Assembly: GCA_020633675.1 (NCBI GenBank)
Contig: JACKDE010000001.1
Location: forward strand, 682,001 to 746,000
Reading direction: 5' to 3'
DNA: 64,000 nucleotides
DNA from: Deferribacteres bacterium
GTDB taxonomy: Bacteria > Zhuqueibacterota > Zhuqueibacteria > Zhuqueibacterales > Geothermadaptataceae
In this document: positions 52,984-60,874 of the stretch, in pieces
How the letters are laid out: each line of letters begins with the position of its first letter
Position numbering within the stretch: the first letter of the stretch is position 1
The notes under the pieces: generated by a model
What the model was told of the DNA's origin: nothing
The model's input: the letters and a program-made list of their open reading frames with translations, nothing else
The model's database searches: none
Position numbers and translations under genes: made by a program

Positions 52984-53529
52984 ATGAGGATGCTACATCA
53001 CACCACGCTTCCGGCCAATCTGAAGGAAATGGCGAAACGGTTCAGCCTTTTGCTGTTCGCACTTGCTCTGTTTGGCACAATGCCGCAGCCCGCGCATTCC
53101 GGCGATAATATCTGGACCAACCAGGGCCCGTACGGGGCAAGAGCGCAATCCATTGCGATCGATCCATCCAATTCTTCTGTTGTTTATGTCGGCACCAATG
53201 ATGGTAGTTTGTTCAAGAGCACCAATGGCGGCGCGACCTGGAGCTTCGCCAACACAGGCTTGCCTGAAGGAGATGTTTTCGCCATTGCGATCGATCCAAC
53301 AACGACGAGCACGCTCTATGCCGCCCTTTCTGGCCAGGGTGTGTTCAAGAGCACGGATGGCGGCGCGACATGGAACGCCAGCAGTACCGGTATAACCAGT
53401 ATATTTTTAAGTGCGTTGGCAATCGATCCGTCAACACCGAGTACGCTTTACCTCGGCACAACCTCAGGAGGCGTGTTTAAAAGCACGGATAGCGGCGCGA
53501 ATTGGGCGCGCGATCAACAATGGCATTAG
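52984..53529 (+). pseudogene. Fragment 1 of the propeller protein (signal peptide and first units)
   Basis: 182 codons holding the signal peptide and the first three Asp-box units. It ends at TAG 53527-53529 just after the first frameshift, where GANWSAIN of other units becomes GANWARDQ. Confidence 0.7.
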
Positions 53530-53664
53530 CACTACAGATGTGCGCTCCTGGCAATCGATCCGTCAACCCCGGCCACGCTCTATGCCGGCACTTGGGGCAG
53601 CGGTGTTTTTAAAAGCACGGATAGTGGCGCCAACTGGACAGCATTCAACACCAACTTAACCAAC

Positions 53665-54699
53665 TTGTTTGTTAACGCGCTTGCGATCGATCCGTCAACC
53701 CCGGCCACGCTCTATGCCGGCACCGGTGGTGGCGGTGTTTTTAAAAGCACGGACAGTGGCGCGAATTGGAGCGCGATCAACACCGGCATGGGCAGTCAAT
53801 GGGTTAATGCCCTGGTATTTGATCCAACATCCTCAAGCACGCTTTATGCCGGCACAAACGCAGGCGGCGTGTTTAAAAGCACGGATAGTGGCGCCAATTG
53901 GAGTGCTATCAATGCCGGCATCAGCACTGCAGATATTCGGTCTCTTGCGGTTAGCTCATCAGCAGTCTTTGCAGGTACAAATATTTTTGGCGTGTTTAAA
54001 AGTACGGATGGCGGCGCCAACTGGAGCGAAAGCAACAATGGCGTGGCTGCTGTTCGTATCCGTTCGCTCGCAGTCGATCCGGTGACATCTACCATAGTCT
54101 ATGCCGGTAGCGAGCGCGGTGTGTATAAAAGCACCGATGGCGGCGCCACCTGGAATCTCAGCAATAATGGCATGGGCGCATCCAACACATGGGCTATCGC
54201 AATTGATCCATCGACAACCAGCACGCTCTATGCCGGTACCAGCAGTGGCGTGTTTAAAAGCACCGATGCCGGGGCGAATTGGAGTGCGATCAACACCGGC
54301 CTAACCACTACCTTTGTGCGCTCCCTGGCGATCGATCCAGCGACACCAGCCACGCTCTATGCCGGTACAAACACTGGTGGTGTGTTTAAAAGCATCGACG
54401 GTGGCGCCAATTGGAGCTCCAGTAACAGTGGCGGACCGGCTTCCATTTATGCACTCGTCGTTGATCCCACAACGCCGAGCACACTCTATCTTGCCACATT
54501 CGGCAATGTTTATAAAAGTATCAACAGCGGGGGCAGTTGGAGTGTTAGCAGCACCGGCATCACCGCTACCGCCAATTTTTCATCGCTGGCAATTGATCCA
54601 TTGACGACGAGTACGCTTTACGTCGGAACGGGCGATGGTGGCGTGTTTAAAAAAGTACCAATAGCGGAGTCAATTGGAGCGCGACCAACACCGGCTTAA
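53665..54699 (+). pseudogene. Fragment 2 of the propeller protein (central units)
   Basis: 344 codons with about eight Asp-box units. It is in the same frame as fragment 1 because the first two frameshifts cancel; open sequence in this frame begins near 53550. It ends after the A6 run at 54649-54654, where sibling units have A4. Confidence 0.7.
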
Positions 54700-54981
54700 C
54701 CGATCCTGATGTTCAGGCTCTTGCTGTCGATCCGGTGACCCCGAGCATGCTCTATGCCGGAACATATACGGGCGGTGTGTTTAAAAGCGCCGACGGCGGG
54801 GCCAATTGGAACGCATTGAATACCGGTTTAAGTAAACTGCGTGTCGCTGCTCTCGCTATCGATCCACTGAATCCGAACAAGCTTTATGCTGGTACGCAAG
54901 GCGGCTCGGCGTGGGATATTACCCAGTCCATCGGTCCGCCAACCAGTGACCTGTTCGTCACCGTCAAGCCTTCATCCTTAA

Positions 54982-55416
54982 ATGGCTGGGCTCATGGTGC
55001 GGAAAGCGGTGCTGGGAACCGTGGATTTCATCAACGGGCCGGGCACGCCGCCACTGAACAGCGGCAGTGCGCAGTTTTCGCTGGTTGACGGCACCAGCGG
55101 TGTGGCCTTGGGAACCTCCAACTTCCCTGGTACCAAGTTGGCTGATATTTATGAGTTGCAATACAGCACCTACAATTCGTTCGGCAACAACACCGTCGCC
55201 CCGGCGCTGCAGATCAATATTGACTACGACCTGACCGATGCCACGACAAGCTGGCAGGGTAGGTTGGTCTTTGAACCCTATTATGACAATGTCATCGTCG
55301 ACGGTACCTGGCAAACCTGGGATGCGCTCGCCGGTACTGGTGGCAAACCGGCACGCCGGTTGTGGGTGATGCGCCGGCTGCTCAGCTCTATCCCATCAGC
55401 AGTCCGGGCAGTTTGA
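54982..55416 (+). pseudogene. Fragment 3 of the propeller protein (jelly-roll-like domain)
   Basis: Encodes TVDFINGPGTPPLNSGSAQF and FNFGNNT-like strands of a beta-sandwich. It continues the frame-0 piece ending near 55018, which holds the last propeller unit, and runs out of frame near 55345. Confidence 0.6.
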
Positions 55417-56075
55417 GTGATATTCTCGCAGCTTATCCGAATGCAGGCGTGCAAACCGGCGCATTGTCCGGTATCTTGTTCAAAGCTGGCAGTGCCTGGC
55501 TTTCAGGCTACCAGGGCAGCGTCGATGAGTTCATTATCCGGGTGACGGACACGCGCACGACTTTTGATTTCGAGCCGGATGGCCCGGCCACCAAGCCCTA
55601 CCTCATCGTTGCCAACGAAAATGTCAAATTCGACGGCACGCTGCTGTCGGATGGCGACATCCACTCCAACGGCGACATCGCTTTCCACAATGACGAGAAG
55701 GGCACCCACACCGGCAATTTGAGCGCGGTGAAAGACATCACCATCGACAAGGGCGTGACCATCGACGGCGACGCCACCGCCAAACGCATTTATGAGTTTG
55801 GCGACATCACCGGCACCGTCACGGACAAGGCTACGGTGGCCGAGATTCCGCTGCCGGTGCTGAATTTCACCGCTGGCGGGCCGGACAAAACCGCGCCGAA
55901 GAAAGGCAGCCTGACATTGGCGCCAGGCACCTATGGCAAAGTCAAGGTGGAGAAGAAAGCCACCCTGTATCTGAGCTCCGGCGACTACTTTATGGACGAG
56001 CTCGACACCGACAACTTCGCCAAAATGGTGATCGATCGACTGCGGCGGCCCAGTCAACATCAACGTGGTCGATGA
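55362..56075 (+). pseudogene. Fragment 4 of the propeller protein (start of shared module)
   Basis: Encodes the end of the sandwich domain (AAYPNAGVQTGALSGILFKAG) and the first 150 residues of the shared module. It ends where an extra base near 56033-56039 shifts the frame relative to the sibling genes. Confidence 0.7.
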
Positions 56076-56670
56076 TTTGGAGATCGACGATGCGGTCGAG
56101 ATCGTGATCGATCCGGGTGGTGACAGCGACTCCGATCTGTTGACGTTCTCGACCATGCAGAAGAACAAGGTCGACATCGGCAAATACACCAAGGTGTTGG
56201 GCAATATCATCGCCCCGAAAGCGGAAGTGCACTTTTCTGATGAGAGCCAATTCCGTGGCACCGTCTGCGCTGAAAAAGTGACCGTTGAAGAAGGCGTGCC
56301 GTTCCTGCATCACAACTCACCGCAGAGCTTGCCGAAGCGGGTGGTGCCGGATTATGTGGATGATGATGACGCCATTGCTGAAGTGGTGCCGACAGTATAC
56401 GATCTGTCGCAAAACTATCCGAATCCGTTCAACCCGACCACGGTGATCCGTTATCAGCTACCAGCGAGCGCCGAAGTAAAACTGTCGATTTACAACACGG
56501 CAGGCCAGTTGGTGCGAACGCTGGTGAATGGTGAGATGCCGGCAGGCACGCACAGCATCGTTTGGGATGCCACCGACAACAGCGGCCAGCGCGTCGCCAG
56601 TGGGGTGTACCTGTACCTGCTGCGTGCGGGTGAGTTCACTTCGCAGAAGAAGCTGATTTTGATGAAGTAA
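55590..56670 (+). repeat. Shared C-terminal module, copy 2
   Basis: Nearly identical in DNA to copy 1 (mostly third-codon-position changes), with one inserted base near 56033-56039. Confidence 0.92.
56065..56670 (+). pseudogene. Fragment 5 of the propeller protein (end of shared module)
   Basis: 201 codons covering DLEIDDAVEIVIDPGG to the YPNPFNPTTVIRY sorting end. It is open and intact by itself, but without a signal peptide it could not be exported. Confidence 0.7.
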
Positions 56671-56766
56671 TTTGTGAGACGTGAATTGTGAAACGTGAGA
56701 CGGAATTGGCTCACGAATGACCAAGTACAAAGCACAAAGTACGAATTTCTAAATCTGAAACGAATC

Positions 56767-56804
56767 AAAAGCCGGGCATGGCCACCATGTCCGGCTTTTT
56801 TTTT
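56767..56804 (+). terminator. Terminator after the second surface-protein gene
   Basis: AAAAGCCGG (56767-56775) pairs with CCGGCTTTT (56791-56799), followed by a long T run. Confidence 0.88.
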
Positions 56805-57513
56805 GTGCCAATGTAAAATCTTCCCGATTGTTTCTGCATACGGTTTCTGCGGAGGTAGGATTAGGTATAATTAAAGAGTTCGCTACTGTTGAGAAGCAGC
56901 ATTCAAGCAAAGCTTCATCAAAACAACTTTCGTTTGTAGGGGCGCTGAGCAAAAGTTTTCCAGCACTCTGGGGTACGAAAACAGATTCAGAAAAAATTGC
57001 CGGATATCGATACCACTCCCCCTTGTTTGCACAACACTCCTTCAGTCAAGATTTCTTGTCAATGACTGACACCAATCTGTCCATGGGTGGGACACTTTCA
57101 GAAATCAAGCAACTTTAAGAACGTTGGCCTGTCAGGGCTGGCTATTTTTTACGCAGGTATGTGCACAACCGTTTGCATTGCAATCCACATCGTGTTGACC
57201 TATGCGTAAGATCCCTTGCCACACTGACAGATGATGCTTTTTGCCTGGCATGCAGTGCATCATTGAAAAACGTTATGGACAGTTTTTTCCAAAAAAATAC
57301 CAACAACGAGCAGAATGAGCAACCAGCTTAAATGATCACTTTCCATCAGCTGGATGCCAGAGTTTGCTGCAATATCAATCAATAACCAAAAAATTCCTGT
57401 TTGAGGAGGTGATGCTGCGGAATTGGTTGGAATAATTCAATGAGTCTTGCAAAACAGTTATTTGATCTAACGAGACTTTACATCTCAAAGAATGAAGAGT
57501 AGGGGTGAAAACT
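56805..57513. other. Intergenic stretch before the third surface-protein gene
   Basis: About 700 bp. It begins with a degenerate form of the TTTTACA repeat, but the structured leader of the first two genes is absent. A 96-codon plus-strand frame (56828-57118) has no recognisable relatives and no clear ribosome site. The promoter of the next gene must be near the 3' end. Confidence 0.5.
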
Positions 57514-60500
57514 ATGAAGAAGTTCTTTGCTTTATTAGTCATTGTGTTTTTGGCTGCAGCCGGTAGTGGCAATGGCCAGACAGTTCATTTTCAAGGATTT
57601 GAGACTGATATTTCCGGTTGGGATGTTTTTGGCGGTACATTTGACGCGGTCCGGGTGGCTTCGGGAACGAACAGCATTGCTTCAAAAACTGGCAGTTTTC
57701 ATGGTGAAGCTGTCGGGAGCGGTGTTGGGGGAACGGAGGCAGGGAGTGCTGCAACAAACTGGGGTGTTTACAATAGTACGTTTCCTACCAATGGTTATAT
57801 CACCAAAGTGGATGTCTATCTTGATTTGTCTGCTACCAGCACAAACGATACGCGCTTCGATTTCAGCTCAGCGATCAACGATGCGGCTGGAAGCCATAGA
57901 CGCGATTTTGTGTTTAACGCTGGCTTTTATAATGATAGCGATGCAACGGGTAGCAGCCCACGTTTTGTGATCAGCGCGAGCAATAACGCATCGCGAAGTG
58001 GAGCCTATCCAAAGAATCCCGGACGCAATCCGTTTTCAATTACGACCAGCGGGTGGTACACGCTCCAACACAAATTCTATGATGCCGGCGGTGGTGTGCT
58101 TGCGGTAGATTTGAGCATTATCGATGGCTCGGGAACGACAATCAAAACCTGGACATTGACCGATGCGACGGATATTATTGGTAGCACCATAGGCGGCAAC
58201 CGTTATGGCTGGTTCGCCAACAACGAATTCAGTTTTCTGGCGATCGACAATTCAGAGCGCATTGACGTACTCTCCTGCATCGATGAGGTCTACGTCGATG
58301 CCGCGACTGGCAGTGATGCGAATATGGGTGACTCGCCAGCTAATGCGAAACTGACCGTACAAGCCGGTGTGGACATGGTTTGTGAAGGTGGTACTGTCTA
58401 TGTTGCAGCCGGCACCTATGTCGAGCAAGTCACGATTGCAAAGTCTTTGCAGTTGCTGGGTGCTGACGCAGCAACGACGATCATCAAAGCGCCGTCAACA
58501 ATTCCTGTAGCGTCCAACCCTGCATCGAGTGTTGTTGATATTAATGGAGCAGGCGTTGATGTCGAAATCACTGGCTTCACTGTAAGCGGCCCTGGCCCAA
58601 CCGGCTGCGGCAGCATCGGCTACGGCATTTTCGTTGGTGGCAGCGCGAATGCTGACATTCACGACAACAAAATTCTCGATATTCGCGATGAGCCCATCAG
58701 TGGCTGTCAAAACGGTGTCGGCATCCAAATCGGACGCAGTTCGTTGAGCACAACAGGCACAGCGACCATTACCGATAACGAAATTTCCGGTTTTCAGAAA
58801 AATGGCATCACAGTGGATAATGCTGGTTCCAACGCCACAATTACGGGAAATACAGTCACCGGCGCAGGCGCAGTCACCTTTATTGCTCAAAATGGCATTC
58901 AAGTCAGTCGTGGTGCGACCGCTGAAGTCAACAACAACACGGTCAGTGGCCATTCCTATACGCCCGCGAACTGGGTCTCCACTGGCATGCTGTTTTATGA
59001 AGCGAATGTGAATACCGACAACAATACTGTAATCGAAAATCAGATCGGTATCTATCATCTCTATGGTTCGGGCTTGCACCAGAACAATGAAGTGACTGCC
59101 TCATCTGTAGGCACCGGCTCACCCTATTTCTATGGCATTATCGTCGATCCCGGAGATAACCTGCGTGTTATCCCTGATCCGTTTGACGGGCTGACAACGT
59201 CCAATGCAATGAAAGCGTCCCAGATACAAAAGGCGAGCACCCCTCCAGGCTATTCGTACACGCTTGACAAAAATGTGCTCACTGGTGATGGTAGCACAGA
59301 TAGCTACGGTATTGGCGCCTATGCACTTGGCACCGACGTGGTGGATTTTACCGCTACCGGGAATACGGTCACGAACTGGGACTATGGCATTGAACTTTAC
59401 AAAGAGCCCGACGCAACACTCATTGCGAACATCATAGATTGCAATCAAATTTATGATAATACTTCCTACGGCCTTCTCAATACCACTGGCGTCAGTGCGA
59501 ATGCGGTCGGCAATTGGTGGGGAGCCGCCTCCGGTCCGACACATGTATCGAACCCGAGTGGCAGCGGCGATGTGGTGAGTGACGATGTGGTGTTCACTCC
59601 CTTTAGCTTCAATGTGTATTGCAATAATATCACGCCGAAGCCTTATATCATCGTTGCTGACGAAAATGTCAAATTCGACGGCACGCTGCTGTCGGATGGC
59701 GACATCCACTCGAACGGCGATATCGCTTTTCACAATGATGAGAAAGGCACTCACAGCGGCAACCTGAGCGCAGTGAAAGATATCACCATCGACAAAGGCG
59801 TGACCATCGACGGCGACGCCACCGCCAAACGCATCTATGAATTCGGCGATATCACCGGCACGGTTACGGATAAGGCCACCGTGGCCGAGATCCCACTGCC
59901 TGTGCTGAGCTACTCTGCTGGCGGTCCGGACAAAACTGCCCACAAAAAAGGCAGCCTGACTTTGGCGCCCGGCACCTATGGTAAGGTCAAAGTCGAGAAA
60001 AAGGCCGTTCTGTACCTGAGTGCTGGTGATTACTATATGGATGAGCTTGACACCGACAACTTCGCCAAAATCGTCATCAATGTTGATGGCGGTGCGGCAA
60101 TCAACATCAATGTGGTCAAGGATTTCGAGATCGACGACCATGTCGAAATCGTGATCGAGCCTTACGGCGAATTGGGCTCGAATCTGGTGACCTTCTCGAC
60201 CATGCAGAAAAACAAAGTCGATATCGGCAAATACTCGCTGGTCCTGGGCAACATCATCGCTCCGAAAGCGGAAGTGCATTTTTCGGATGAGACCCAGTTC
60301 CGTGGTACCGTTTGCGCCGCCAAAGTGACGGTGGAAGAAGGCGTACCGTTCCTGCATCACGATTCTCCGGCCAGCCTGCCGAAACGGGTTGTGCCGCTGG
60401 ATGATGAGCTGGAATTGGCCGAACTCGAGATCGTACCGAGTGCATTCAGTCTGTCGCAAAACTACCCGAATCCGTTCAACCCGACGACGGTGATCCGCTA

Positions 60501-60720
60501 TCAGTTGCCGGCGAGCAGTGAAGTAAAACTGTCGATTTACAACACTACCGGGCAGTTGGTGCGGACGCTGGTAAATGGCGAGATGCCGGCCGGCAGCCAT
60601 GCCATCAGCTGGGATGCGACCGACAACAGCGGCCAGCGCGTCGCCAGCGGCGTGTACCTGTACATCATCCGTGCAGGCGATGCCTTTGTGCAGCAACGCA
60701 AGCTGATTCTGATGAAGTGA
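57514..60720 (+). CDS. Third giant surface protein: jelly-roll-like, beta-helix, shared C-terminal module
   Basis: This 1068-residue protein starts at ATG 57514 (GGGG site upstream; a GTG three codons earlier is possible) with a signal peptide (FFALLVIVFLAAAGSGNGQ). Residues about 25-255 form a beta-sandwich. EVYVDAATGSDANMGDSPANA opens a right-handed beta-helix (about 255-690; repeats such as ATITDNEISGFQKNGITV) that ends with NWWGAASGPTHVSNPSG. Residues 707-1068 are the shared solenoid and sorting module. It is intact, unlike its upstream paralogue. It is probably surface-exposed; beta-helices of this kind bind or cleave polysaccharides, but no lyase motif is evident. Confidence 0.88.
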   Translation: MKKFFALLVIVFLAAAGSGNGQTVHFQGFETDISGWDVFGGTFDAVRVASGTNSIASKTGSFHGEAVGSGVGGTEAGSAATNWGVYNSTFPTNGYITKVDVYLDLSATSTNDTRFDFSSAINDAAGSHRRDFVFNAGFYNDSDATGSSPRFVISASNNASRSGAYPKNPGRNPFSITTSGWYTLQHKFYDAGGGVLAVDLSIIDGSGTTIKTWTLTDATDIIGSTIGGNRYGWFANNEFSFLAIDNSERIDVLSCIDEVYVDAATGSDANMGDSPANAKLTVQAGVDMVCEGGTVYVAAGTYVEQVTIAKSLQLLGADAATTIIKAPSTIPVASNPASSVVDINGAGVDVEITGFTVSGPGPTGCGSIGYGIFVGGSANADIHDNKILDIRDEPISGCQNGVGIQIGRSSLSTTGTATITDNEISGFQKNGITVDNAGSNATITGNTVTGAGAVTFIAQNGIQVSRGATAEVNNNTVSGHSYTPANWVSTGMLFYEANVNTDNNTVIENQIGIYHLYGSGLHQNNEVTASSVGTGSPYFYGIIVDPGDNLRVIPDPFDGLTTSNAMKASQIQKASTPPGYSYTLDKNVLTGDGSTDSYGIGAYALGTDVVDFTATGNTVTNWDYGIELYKEPDATLIANIIDCNQIYDNTSYGLLNTTGVSANAVGNWWGAASGPTHVSNPSGSGDVVSDDVVFTPFSFNVYCNNITPKPYIIVADENVKFDGTLLSDGDIHSNGDIAFHNDEKGTHSGNLSAVKDITIDKGVTIDGDATAKRIYEFGDITGTVTDKATVAEIPLPVLSYSAGGPDKTAHKKGSLTLAPGTYGKVKVEKKAVLYLSAGDYYMDELDTDNFAKIVINVDGGAAININVVKDFEIDDHVEIVIEPYGELGSNLVTFSTMQKNKVDIGKYSLVLGNIIAPKAEVHFSDETQFRGTVCAAKVTVEEGVPFLHHDSPASLPKRVVPLDDELELAELEIVPSAFSLSQNYPNPFNPTTVIRYQLPASSEVKLSIYNTTGQLVRTLVNGEMPAGSHAISWDATDNSGQRVASGVYLYIIRAGDAFVQQRKLILMK
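59632..60720 (+). repeat. Shared C-terminal module, copy 3
   Basis: The same module as copies 1 and 2, somewhat more diverged in DNA but the same length apart from a few codons. Confidence 0.92.
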
Positions 60721-60802
60721 TTTGCAAGACGTGAAACAGAATTGGCTCGCGAACGACAAATCGCAAAGTAAAAATTAGGAATTTCTAAATCTGAAACGAA
60801 TA

Positions 60803-60838
60803 AAAAGCCGGATGTGCAATGCATGTCCGGCTTTTTTA
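60803..60838. terminator. Terminator after the third surface-protein gene
   Basis: AAAAGCCGG (60803-60811) pairs with CCGGCTTTT (60827-60835), then T residues. It lies between convergent genes and has A runs on the other side, so it may serve both. Confidence 0.85.
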
Positions 60839-60874
60839 TACTGAGATGAAATATTTAAGAGAGATGTTGAATCG

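Larger units (their letters stand above)
52984..56670 (+). pseudogene. Second giant surface protein: Asp-box propeller repeats plus shared module, six frameshifts
   Basis: The reading frame starts at ATG 52984 (AAAGGAGGA 9 bp upstream) with a signal peptide (FSLLLFALALFGTMPQPAHS). About 13 units of 42 residues follow, each ending in a GVFKSTDGGATW-type Asp-box, forming sortilin/BNR-like propellers. A jelly-roll-like domain (about 54950-55570) and the shared C-terminal module follow. The frame is broken six times: about 53503-53512 (+1), 53545-53549 (-1), the A6 run 54649-54654 (+2), 55014-55018 (+1), 55339-55350 (net -1) and 56033-56039 (+1). Protein similarity resumes directly after each break. 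This is either a decaying gene or a cluster of sequence errors. Confidence 0.8.

Noticed and set aside
53150..54950. CRISPR-like tandem repeats
   Set aside because: The regular units of about 126 bp encode Asp-box propeller blades; they are coding repeats, with no short direct repeats separated by unique spacers.
56828..57118. 96-codon plus-strand frame before the third surface gene
   Set aside because: No ribosome site, signal peptide or known motif; probably chance in an intergenic region.
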